From JAFGDI01 sp963667715 (GTDB lineage Bacteria; Planctomycetota; Phycisphaerae; Sedimentisphaerales; SM23-30), in contig OY763926.1 in assembly GCA_963667715.1 (NCBI GenBank), positions 1,984,001-2,048,000 on the forward strand: DNA of 64,000 nt, written 5' to 3'. The notes under the pieces were generated by a model that did no database searches, was not told the origin of the DNA, and saw only the letters and a list, made by a program, of their open reading frames with translations. Of the stretch, positions 32,386 to 40,644 are shown piece by piece. How positions within the stretch are numbered: position 1 is the first letter of the stretch; each line of letters starts with the position of its first letter. The position numbers and the translations under genes are program-made.

Positions 32386-34083
32386 TTACTCTAAGGCGAG
32401 TGTCGGGTGTCCCAAAATACACCAGTCATATTCAATAGCGTCATCAGAATCCACAACAGCTATAGTAAGGAATTGAGAATTCGGCTCAATGTCGATCGAT
32501 ATATTCTCGACAGCGCTATCGAGATCAAAAGATCTAACATATTTGCAATTATCATCAAGAATGATGTAAAGATCATATTTAACTTTTTTATTCAGTTTGC
32601 TTACATATGAGCAAACTTCATCAGATATGCCGCAAGTAGTATTAAAGCTGGTGATTTGTCTGTTTGGATAAGCATTGCGGAACTCGTTAAGATCGAAAGT
32701 CAGGCCACAATTACTATGCATGTATAAAGCAGGATTTTCATTAGGTCCGTAAACAATATTGTTTATAGTGAGGTCCATAAGGTAGAAGTCTACTTTGGAC
32801 TTTTTCCAGTTTTTATATTTACTGCGATCATGAACAGCCGGACCATTTGTAATGGACATACGGAAATCACCTTTAGTTCTATTAAACGAACTGTATGTAT
32901 GACCAGAAGAGTTTATGGTAACATCCCCGATTTTGCCGTTAGGTACAAAAATACCATCAACAAATGGTATTTTGCTAACAGGGGTGTACTGGCATTTAAT
33001 AACCGGGAAATTGGCCAGAGACGGAGTTCTGACATATTTCCCGGTACGCAGATTTATGCCTGTGCCTATCGTGCCTGTGCCCAGTCCATTTCCGCCGCCG
33101 ACAATGTCGGCCAAATTAATTTTATTTTGTCCTCTCCATATCAGGTTTTTGGAGGAGTCTATATTTCTAACAAATTCTTCGCCGTTAAAGGGTATGGTTT
33201 TGACGATACTATTGTAGGAGTCATATCTTAAGGCCTGATCACGTTTGACCGGACGGCTGGTCTTGTCTTTACCTTTCATTCCGGCGTAGAACTGTACTTC
33301 ACCTTTGAGTACGTGAACTTCAGAGCTGCCATTATTTGATACATCGACGCCGAACTCGGTGCCAAGGTCGATGAATCTGGCGTTAGGACTGTCAATAGTA
33401 AAGCCCTGGCCTTTTTTAGAGACATAAGAGTATAGTTTACCATATTCGAGGTATATACCGAGTCTTTCAGCCTGGAACATGGCAGGAGCTTCTATTACAA
33501 CATCTACACCCTGATCGTATTTGAGTTTGATGATACCTTTTTCAAGTATGTATGGCACCAGACTATTTAGAATGCGATCGTTTTTCGTGAGCTGTTGAGA
33601 ATCTTCGCCCCATTGAACATTTATAAGGTCGGTGATAGTACCTACCTCGATGAGAGGTTTAGGCGGGAAAATATGAGCGTAGGCAATGAAGAATATTAAT
33701 AACGCTGCAACCAAAGAAAAAGTCTGTTTGTATATTTTGTTATACTTTTCTCTTATAGAGTTTTTTTTCTTATTTTCGATAACAGGAGCCTTTTCAGGGG
33801 TATTTATCGCTGGCAGTTCTATAGCAGAAGCGGTGTTTTCCTTTTCTTCCAGCTTTGAGAGGAACTGTTTAATATCATCGGAGCTATCTTCAATCATCTC
33901 GGCGAATGATTCATCGGAATAGACTTGATTGATAGCGGTGATAATATCGATATATTCAAAGTAATAATGTCTGGCCTGTTGGTCGTCAAGCAGTATGCTA
34001 TTGAGTCTGGCCATATCATCGTCTGATATACTACCTTCGATAGAGCTGATTATGAGGCTGGCAAGTTCGGTGTTCTTATTCAT
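32386..34083 (-). CDS. FecR-type anti-sigma/sensor protein with C-terminal NPCBM carbohydrate-binding domain
   Basis: A 565-residue single-pass membrane protein. Residues 1-110 are cytoplasmic and resemble anti-sigma N-terminal regions (LIISSIEGSISDDDMARLNS). A membrane helix is at 122-139. A FecR domain follows (about 145-300, FIDLGTEFGVDVSNNGSSEVHVLKGEVQF). Residues about 375-565 resemble an NPCBM domain (ALYMHSNCGLTFDL, then a C-terminal IAVVDSDDAIEYDW). FecR proteins relay an outside signal to an ECF sigma factor. Here the outside part carries a putative glycan-binding module. Its ATG overlaps the sigma stop by one base (TAATG), so the pair is translationally coupled. Confidence 0.85.
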   Translation of the reverse strand: MNKNTELASLIISSIEGSISDDDMARLNSILLDDQQARHYYFEYIDIITAINQVYSDESFAEMIEDSSDDIKQFLSKLEEKENTASAIELPAINTPEKAPVIENKKKNSIREKYNKIYKQTFSLVAALLIFFIAYAHIFPPKPLIEVGTITDLINVQWGEDSQQLTKNDRILNSLVPYILEKGIIKLKYDQGVDVVIEAPAMFQAERLGIYLEYGKLYSYVSKKGQGFTIDSPNARFIDLGTEFGVDVSNNGSSEVHVLKGEVQFYAGMKGKDKTSRPVKRDQALRYDSYNSIVKTIPFNGEEFVRNIDSSKNLIWRGQNKINLADIVGGGNGLGTGTIGTGINLRTGKYVRTPSLANFPVIKCQYTPVSKIPFVDGIFVPNGKIGDVTINSSGHTYSSFNRTKGDFRMSITNGPAVHDRSKYKNWKKSKVDFYLMDLTINNIVYGPNENPALYMHSNCGLTFDLNEFRNAYPNRQITSFNTTCGISDEVCSYVSKLNKKVKYDLYIILDDNCKYVRSFDLDSAVENISIDIEPNSQFLTIAVVDSDDAIEYDWCILGHPTLALE

Positions 34084-34601
34084 TACTGCACATCTCCTTT
34101 CACCATATTTCTTTTCACGCAGCCTAGCAGTAGATCATGCAGTCTGGCGATCAAGCGGTACATCGTGTGCAGTGGGACATTTATCCCTGCGGCAATATCC
34201 TTAACTTGTCTACCTTCGAAATATTTAAGTTTTAGAATGCGTTTATCTCTGGCCTGAAGTTTTTTGATACACTGTTCGAGTGCTTCTATCTTCTGGCTGG
34301 AGTTGTCATTATAAGTATCTCGTTCGCTGATTAGCAGTTCGAGTACATTGTCGTCGAGCCGGCACCTGTTGCGAGCCTGTTTTTTTCTTAGATCGTAAAC
34401 TTTATTATGGGCGATAGCCTTAGCCCAGGCGATGAAACTGGTGCCGGGTGTGAAAGAGTCGAACTTTTCCCACATAATAATAGCGGTTTCCTGCATAATG
34501 TCTTCGGCATCGTCTTTATTGCAGACCATGCAAAGCACATAAGAATATAGCCGGGAATAGTTTCCGGTAAGCAGTTTAAGATATTCAGATTCGTTTTTCA
34601 T
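34083..34601 (-). CDS. ECF-type RNA polymerase sigma factor
   Basis: A 172-residue sigma-70 family protein with only regions 2 and 4. Region 2 (about 15-85) shows DDAEDIMQETAIIMWEKFD and FIAWAKAIAHNKVYDLRK, and region 4 (about 110-165) is a helix-turn-helix with LKYFEGRQVKDIAAGINV and HTMYRLIARLHDLL. It is the first gene of the sulfatase/LamG locus and is coupled to the FecR protein. By family precedent it would be held inactive by the FecR partner until a signal arrives and then transcribe this locus, including itself. No clear ECF promoter pair was recognised in the 240 bases upstream. Confidence 0.9.
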   Translation of the reverse strand: MKNESEYLKLLTGNYSRLYSYVLCMVCNKDDAEDIMQETAIIMWEKFDSFTPGTSFIAWAKAIAHNKVYDLRKKQARNRCRLDDNVLELLISERDTYNDNSSQKIEALEQCIKKLQARDKRILKLKYFEGRQVKDIAAGINVPLHTMYRLIARLHDLLLGCVKRNMVKGDVQ

Positions 34602-34776
34602 CGATAGTTAAAATTCCTTTGCAGGTAAGAATTACCTTTCTTATTAACTCAATTGAGCATAGTGAAAGATTTTTACAATTTATTTCAGAAAAAAAGAATA
34701 ATTTCCATTTTTTATAATCAGCAAAACAGGTGATATTTCACCAGAAATAGCGGTAAATGATTATATTACAGTATTT

Positions 34777-34817
34777 AAAAAGAAAAAGGCCTGTCAGAAC
34801 AATGTCCAGACAGGCCT
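34777..34817 (-). terminator. Intrinsic terminator of rseP
   Basis: AGGCCTGTC (34787-34795) and GACAGGCCT (34809-34817) form a perfect 9-bp stem followed on the minus strand by a U-rich run (complement of 34777-34787). Confidence 0.88.
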
Positions 34818-34843
34818 GTAGATACTTATTGAAAATCTGGCGA

Positions 34844-36988
34844 CTAGCCGCCGAGTACGTTGATCAGGTCATTATATGTAACTGAGAGGAAGAGCATTAG
34901 GATAAGTGCCAGGCCAACCCAGTTGATCGCTTCCTGAGCTTTCATAGACAGCGGTCTGCCCATGATCTTTTCGAGAATGAGTAATACCATAAGTCCGCCG
35001 TCAAGGATCGGCAGCGGCAGGAAGTTAAATACTGCAATACAAACACTTAACATTGCCATCATATATATATAGTAAGTGACAGGGCGGGTAGAAGCGACGG
35101 TATAGCTCATTTTCAGGATACCGATCGGGCCACTGGCAGCTTTCATGTTTACATTTCCACTGAGCATCCCGCTGATAGTCATATAAGTCTGGGTGAGGAA
35201 GCCTTTTGTCGCGGTAATACCCATGCTGAAGCTTTCGGCAGTGGTTTTAGCCTTATACTGAACTTCCAGAGTCTTAAGCGGCAGGTCAGCGAGTTTGCCG
35301 TAATCTGGTATCCATCCGGCAAAGTACCATTTCTTTTCATTATTATTTGGGATGGTAACAGAGATTTCCTGTAAATCTTCGCTGCCAGGAGCGATGAAAG
35401 CCAGAGTACATTCGCCACCAGTACAGCTCTGCATGGCGAGCAGAATATCCTGCCAGTTAGCAACGTCATTGTTATTGACCTTTACGATCTTTGAGCCTCT
35501 GGGCATAGTTTCCAGTGAAAGGGCACTATCGTCTTTATCGTCAGATGTATCCCACTGGGTTGCATTGGCGATAGTAGTGTCCGATAATTCTCTGTTCATA
35601 GAGATGCCGATGCGAGCAGGGCTTTTAGACATTTTTAATATGTTCAGTAATGAAAACTTTCTGGAAGGTTTGATGCTAAGGTCAACCTCAGTAGTGTTTC
35701 CGTCGCTATCTTTTCTCTGTACGGTAAATGGAACCGGCTGACCATTGCTGTTATTACAGATAGCAGGCAGTTCTGATACGGTAGGCCACGGTTGGTCGCC
35801 GGCACGAACGATAATGTCACCGGCGAGCATACCAGCTATATCAGCAGGAGAGCCAGGAGATACTTTATCAACAACAACCTGTGGGTCGAGTCCGAAAATG
35901 GTGGAAGCGATAAACTGATGATCGATAGTTGATTCGGCTATTGAGCCGTCAGCTTTTTTGATCTTGATATTCAGGCTTTCCGGGGCAACGCCATCGGTAG
36001 TCTGTTTGAATAGAGCGATAAATTCGCCATAGTATTCTATTGGTTTGCCGTTAGCTTCGATAATTGTATCGCCGGCAGCCAGACCGAGTTTGGCAAGCTC
36101 CTGGATAGGTTCTTCTTCCAGAATAGGAGCGATAGTCATAGTTACAGGCTGTTCAATACCGAGCATTCTGAGTCCGAGCTTTTGATCCATAGCGGGAACC
36201 AGAGTCATATCCTCGACAGAGCCATCTTTATGCTCAACAGTGAAGACAACTTTATCATCTTTGCCGGAGAATGCACTGGCCAGCTTTAAGTCCATAAAGC
36301 TCATCATAGGGCTGGTTTCATTGTTGATCTTTAGCACCTTATCGCCAGGAACCAATCCGGCAACCTCGGCAGGTGAGCCGGGGTAGGTAGCACCTACGAT
36401 GGCAGGAGGGAGATCAACACCACCAGCGAAAACTACCATGAATGCGATAGCACCGCTGATAAGGTTCATAATAACACCGGCAGAGACAACAATAGCTCGC
36501 TGCCAGATAGCTTTATTACCGAAGCTGCGAGGGTCTTCGCTGTGCTGGTCCGGGCCGATATCGTCCTGACCTAGCATCTTAACGAAACCACCCAGTGGCA
36601 GCAGTCTGATCTGATATTCGGTTTCGCCTTCAGCACCGCCGAAGATAGGCAGGTTAAAAACCAGCTTGGCGTTCATTTTGGAATCGCAAAGGATAGAAGG
36701 TAAAACTCTGACCTTAAGGCCGTTAACGTTTTTCTTCACGCCGGTAACCACGGCCCCCATACCAATAGCGAATTCATCAACTTTAATGCCGACAGATTTA
36801 GCAGCGATAAAGTGGCCGAACTCGTGGATCATAACTACTGCACCAAACCCAGCGATAACCATAAGTATAGTCGGCATCTGGACAATGTAGTAGATCGCCA
36901 GTGCTAAAATGGCGAGATTGATAAGGGCAGAGAAGTGATTCTTTTTCGGTTCTTCTGTATTGGAAGTCGTTGAATTGGCTTCAGTCAT
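34844..36988 (-). CDS. rseP: RseP-type site-2 zinc metalloprotease with four PDZ-like segments
   Basis: A 714-residue intramembrane metalloprotease, much longer than the 350-450 residues usual for RseP. Zinc ligands are in HEFGH (55-59, in a membrane helix) and the distal NFLPLPILDGG (655-665), both typical of site-2 proteases. Between them are four PDZ-like segments at roughly 197-262, 288-345, 370-440 and 485-545; each has a GDxIxxxNxxxI-type core, weakest in the last. RseP cleaves membrane-spanning anti-sigma factors and signal peptide remnants. It lies downstream of dxr, a conserved gene order. The sigma/FecR locus begins 240 bp further on, so a regulatory connection is possible but only suggestive. 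Confidence 0.93.
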   Translation of the reverse strand: MTEANSTTSNTEEPKKNHFSALINLAILALAIYYIVQMPTILMVIAGFGAVVMIHEFGHFIAAKSVGIKVDEFAIGMGAVVTGVKKNVNGLKVRVLPSILCDSKMNAKLVFNLPIFGGAEGETEYQIRLLPLGGFVKMLGQDDIGPDQHSEDPRSFGNKAIWQRAIVVSAGVIMNLISGAIAFMVVFAGGVDLPPAIVGATYPGSPAEVAGLVPGDKVLKINNETSPMMSFMDLKLASAFSGKDDKVVFTVEHKDGSVEDMTLVPAMDQKLGLRMLGIEQPVTMTIAPILEEEPIQELAKLGLAAGDTIIEANGKPIEYYGEFIALFKQTTDGVAPESLNIKIKKADGSIAESTIDHQFIASTIFGLDPQVVVDKVSPGSPADIAGMLAGDIIVRAGDQPWPTVSELPAICNNSNGQPVPFTVQRKDSDGNTTEVDLSIKPSRKFSLLNILKMSKSPARIGISMNRELSDTTIANATQWDTSDDKDDSALSLETMPRGSKIVKVNNNDVANWQDILLAMQSCTGGECTLAFIAPGSEDLQEISVTIPNNNEKKWYFAGWIPDYGKLADLPLKTLEVQYKAKTTAESFSMGITATKGFLTQTYMTISGMLSGNVNMKAASGPIGILKMSYTVASTRPVTYYIYMMAMLSVCIAVFNFLPLPILDGGLMVLLILEKIMGRPLSMKAQEAINWVGLALILMLFLSVTYNDLINVLGG

Positions 36989-37262
36989 TTAATTATAATA
37001 TCCTTATAAAATTTGAATTACGCTCTGTTAGGAGACGCATTATATTAAAAATAATCTATCACATGTCTTAACACATGTTTATAACCGATTGACTATATTA
37101 GGTTACGGCAGTTAACATGTATAACTTTATATTTTACGAAATTTCCGGTAAGAAATCCGTTTTATTTCACTATATTCAGCTGATTCTATTTAAAAAGCCT
37201 GAGCCTGAGGCATTTATATAGCGATTATAAGCATTAAATCGATGATTTAAGACTTGGAAGTG

Positions 37263-38438
37263 TTATTTTTGCAGGTTCGTATAGTTAGAATTTACATAAT
37301 CGCGGGCCCAGCTGTCGGCTTTGAATAGTTCGGCCAGATCGGGCTGCTGGTTAAAATCATGAGCATCGAGAGCCATTTCTACCAGTTTGGCAATATGGAC
37401 AAATTTAATCTTTTTGGCCCTGAACAGGTTTACAGATGCTTCATTGGCGGCATTGAAAACAGCGCCGGCGGTCCCGCCGCGTCTGGCAACTTCGAAACCA
37501 AGCCTTACCGCCGGGAATTTACTTATATCCGGTTCGTGGAAGGTAAGTGTACCCAGCTCATGGAGATTTAGCCTTTTAGTAGGACAGGGCAGTCTGTCAG
37601 GATATGTAAGTGCATATTGTATAGGCAGTTTCATATCGGGAGGTGACATTTGGGCGATAACGGAGCCATCGCAGAACTCTACCATAGAGTGAACGATCGA
37701 TTCTGGATGAACTATTACTTCAATCTTCTCGGCGGGCATATCAAATAGCCAGCGGGCCTCAATGACTTCGAGAGCTTTATTCATCATAGTAGCAGAATCG
37801 ATGGTGATCTTTGGCCCCATATCCCAGGTTGGGTGGTTCAGGGCATCTTCCAGGGTTGCATTTTCGATCTGTTCGCTGGTAGCCTGTCGGAACGGGCCGC
37901 CGGAAGCGGTGACTATGATCTTTTCGACTTCAGATTCTTTGCCAGAGTGCATAGACTGGAGGATAGCAGAGTGTTCGCTATCGATCGGTAGTATGGTAGC
38001 ACCAGTTTTGCGTGCGAGTGGCATAAGGATACAGCCGGCGACGACGAGTGCTTCTTTATTGGCAACAGCTACAGTTTTACCAGCTTCGACGGCGGCGAGT
38101 ACTGCGGGCAGTCCGGCAGCACCAACGATCGAAGCGATAACAATATCGCAATCGGGATCAGTAGCCAGCTCGACCATGCCTTCGGGGCCGGAAATAACTT
38201 CGGTATTGGTGTCCTTGAGCTCGTTCTTGAGCTGATCTGTGTAGTTTTGGTCAGTAATAACAACCTTTTTCAAGCCAAATTTGCGGGCCTGGTCGGCGAT
38301 ATCCTGCCATTTGCTATGACCACTTACACTGATAACCTCAAAACGGTCGGACAAATGCTCAATGATAGCCATTGAGTTAATTCCAATTGATCCGGTAGAG
38401 CCCAAAACTGTAACTTTTTTCTTATCTATCATAGTCAT
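37263..38438 (-). CDS. dxr: 1-deoxy-D-xylulose 5-phosphate reductoisomerase
   Basis: A 391-residue enzyme of the non-mevalonate isoprenoid pathway, converting DXP to 2-C-methylerythritol 4-phosphate with NADPH and a divalent metal. The N-terminus has the nucleotide-binding VTVLGSTGSIGINS. AVANKEALVVAG, PIDSEHSAILQ (metal and substrate site), TASGGPFR and VHPESIVHSMVEF are diagnostic blocks, and the C-terminal helical domain includes FNAANEASVNLF. The start could be the ATG at 38438 or that at 38432; neither has a clear ribosome site. It is followed by rseP after 274 bases with no visible gene. Length is normal. Confidence 0.97.
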   Translation of the reverse strand: MTMIDKKKVTVLGSTGSIGINSMAIIEHLSDRFEVISVSGHSKWQDIADQARKFGLKKVVITDQNYTDQLKNELKDTNTEVISGPEGMVELATDPDCDIVIASIVGAAGLPAVLAAVEAGKTVAVANKEALVVAGCILMPLARKTGATILPIDSEHSAILQSMHSGKESEVEKIIVTASGGPFRQATSEQIENATLEDALNHPTWDMGPKITIDSATMMNKALEVIEARWLFDMPAEKIEVIVHPESIVHSMVEFCDGSVIAQMSPPDMKLPIQYALTYPDRLPCPTKRLNLHELGTLTFHEPDISKFPAVRLGFEVARRGGTAGAVFNAANEASVNLFRAKKIKFVHIAKLVEMALDAHDFNQQPDLAELFKADSWARDYVNSNYTNLQK

Positions 38439-38471
38439 ATAAGTTTATATTCATTTAAGGTGAAATACAAT

Positions 38472-38508
38472 AAAAAAAAGCCCACTTATCGATAGCAATA
38501 AGTGGGCT
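38472..38508 (-). terminator. Intrinsic terminator of araA
   Basis: AGCCCACTTAT (38479-38489) and ATAAGTGGGCT (38498-38508) form a perfect 11-bp stem, and the minus strand continues with an eight-base U-run. It separates araA from dxr. Confidence 0.92.
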
Positions 38509-38537
38509 GAGAATCGTTATTTGAATGATGAATGGTT

Positions 38538-40034
38538 TTACTTCAGGCCTTTTTCGAGCATGTAGTAGATCTCGTTAATCCTGATAGAGTTTTTGAACTC
38601 TGGGATCGTGGTATCTTCGTCGATCATTAGGCTTTCGATACCAGTCATTTCTGCGAAGTCGATCATGTGTTCTTTGTTGATCGCCATACTGAAACCGGTA
38701 TGATGAGCACCGCCACCGAGAATCCAGGCGTGAGCTGCGACCTTTAGGTTTGGCATCGGGTCCCATACAACTCTGGCAACCGGCAGGTTCGGCAGGTCAG
38801 CATCAGGTGCGACGACCTTACAAGGATTGATGAGCATACGGAAACGGTTGCCCATATCCATAACAGAGACGTTTATACCATCGCCAGCTGGTACGTTAAA
38901 TACCAGACGGGTCGGGTCAGATTTGCCGCCGATACCGAGTGGGTGAACTTCGAGCTTGGCTTTGCCTTCTGCAATAGATGGACATACTTCAAGCATATGA
39001 GCACCAAGCACCTTCATGCCGGCCGGGTCAAGATGGTAGGTATAGTCTTCCATGAAAGAAGTACCGCCCTTTAGCCCGCTAGCCATAACCTTCATCGCAC
39101 GGACAAGGGCCGAGGTCTTCCAGTCACCTTCAGCACCGAAGCCATAGCCGTCAGCCATAAGACGCTGAACCGGCATACCTGGCAGCTGTACCAGACCGTG
39201 CAGGTCTTCAAAGGTTGTGGTAAAGGCTTTGAAACCACCCTGATCCATGAACTTTCTCATACCAACTTCGATCTTGGCAGAGTCAGCAACGTTCTGTTTC
39301 TGGGTATCGGTCAGTTTAACATCGTATGCCTTTTCGTATTCTGCGACCATGGCCTTTATCTCGGCATCGGTAACAGATTCAATAACGGCAACAACATCAC
39401 CTACGCCGTAGCCGTTAACTGAATAGCCAAACTGTTTCTGTGCTTCAACCTTGTCACCTTCGGTTACCGCTACTTCACGCATATTATCGCCGATACGTGC
39501 AACCTTTAGGTTTTTCCAGTCGTTAACCGCTGCCGCGGCTCTGATCCAGGCGTCCAGACGAGCGTAGACTTCTGGATCCTGCCAGTGACCAACAACAACT
39601 TTGCGAGTCTTACGCATACGAGAGCAGATAAAACCGAATTCACGTCCGCCGTGAGCTGACTGATTAAGGTTCATAAAGTCCATATCGATCGAATCCCATG
39701 GGATATCGCGATTGAACTGGGTATGGAAATGAACAAACGGCTTATTCAGGATGCTCAGGCCAGCGATCCACATCTTGGCGGGGCTGAATGTGTGCATCCA
39801 GGTGATAATACCGATACAGTTAGGTGTAGTATTAGCCTCAACGCAGAGATTTTCGATCTCGGCAGGAGTCTTTACGGTTGGTTTGTAAACTATTTTACAA
39901 GGGAATCCGCCAGCCTTATTCAAGTGGTCAGCTATCTGCTTGGAGTCTTCAGCTACCTGCTTGAGTGTTTCTGGGCCATAGAGGTGCTGGCTACCTGTTA
40001 CGAACCATACTTCAAAATTCTTTAATTCTATCAT
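38538..40034 (-). CDS. araA: L-arabinose isomerase
   Basis: A 498-residue enzyme converting L-arabinose to L-ribulose, using a divalent metal. Typical blocks are EVWFVTGSQHLYGPE at the N-terminus, IGIITWMHTFSPAKMWI near 75, HTQFNRDIPWDSIDMDFMNLNQSAHGG-type residues near 125-150, and the metal-binding glutamate/histidine region including SFMEDYTYHLDP and HPLGIGGK. The length matches the family. No araB or araD is adjacent, so other pathway genes must lie elsewhere or the enzyme works with a different kinase. It has a long upstream region (610 bp) and its own terminator, so it appears individually regulated. Confidence 0.97.
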   Translation of the reverse strand: MIELKNFEVWFVTGSQHLYGPETLKQVAEDSKQIADHLNKAGGFPCKIVYKPTVKTPAEIENLCVEANTTPNCIGIITWMHTFSPAKMWIAGLSILNKPFVHFHTQFNRDIPWDSIDMDFMNLNQSAHGGREFGFICSRMRKTRKVVVGHWQDPEVYARLDAWIRAAAAVNDWKNLKVARIGDNMREVAVTEGDKVEAQKQFGYSVNGYGVGDVVAVIESVTDAEIKAMVAEYEKAYDVKLTDTQKQNVADSAKIEVGMRKFMDQGGFKAFTTTFEDLHGLVQLPGMPVQRLMADGYGFGAEGDWKTSALVRAMKVMASGLKGGTSFMEDYTYHLDPAGMKVLGAHMLEVCPSIAEGKAKLEVHPLGIGGKSDPTRLVFNVPAGDGINVSVMDMGNRFRMLINPCKVVAPDADLPNLPVARVVWDPMPNLKVAAHAWILGGGAHHTGFSMAINKEHMIDFAEMTGIESLMIDEDTTIPEFKNSIRINEIYYMLEKGLK

Positions 40035-40644
40035 GACTCACCATCTTTTGATTTATCAGGGTTTAAAAGTTACACAATTCTCTAAACATGTATTTATAAT
40101 TATATCATTATAAAAAACCATAACTAGGCCTTTTGTGGTATTTATTTAACCAAATGGCGCAATCTGTGCTGTTTATATCACTTTTTTACCTGTAATCTTA
40201 TATATTTGCTATCGGGTGAGTTGATTGTGGACTGGAAAAATGTGCAAGATATTATGTTTGTAATTGTTGCAGATGGTTGATTAGTGCTAATTCAGAAATG
40301 AAAAAACCAGAACGATGTAAGGGAATAACCAGTTGAAGTGTTTTAGAGGGTAGTGATAACGTGGGAATTGTATAGGTTATTATTTGATAGGATTACCGCC
40401 CGAGTACGGGCTGGATTTTTTCGACAGATTGTAGCGGGATAGGGTAATTTGGGGATCTATTTCATTCCCGAATTGCGGGGGAGTACTAAATATATAATCG
40501 ATCTTGACGGCAGATAATATTGTTTAAGTGAATTTAGATTTTAGCTGTTTTATATTGGGGTTGTTATTTTTATGGATATGAAAAGAGACAAGGCATGCCT
40601 TGTCTCTACGGTTATTGGTGATTTAAATTTAAGGCACCTTAATG
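40035..40644. other. Long intergenic region between araA and fumC
   Basis: These 610 bases have no supported gene. They hold the leader of araA (AT-rich, with TATAAT-like sequences on the minus strand near 40100), a 24-bp perfect palindrome (40584-40607) and a short CCCGAATTGCGGG palindrome near 40465. I could not recognise a specific regulator site. Confidence 0.5.
40584..40607 (-). repeat. 24-bp perfect palindrome 3' of fumC
   Basis: AGAGACAAGGCATGCCTTGT continues to TCTCT, self-complementary over all 24 positions. On the minus strand it is followed by TTTTCAT, so it may terminate fumC. GTAGAGAC...GTCTCTAC palindromes of this form are known as dispersed repeats in some bacterial genomes, so it may be one of many copies. 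Confidence 0.6.

Noticed and set aside
34083..36988. rseP and sigma/FecR genes as one operon
   Set aside because: A perfect stem-loop with U-run after rseP (34777-34817) separates them, and rseP follows dxr in the widely conserved order.
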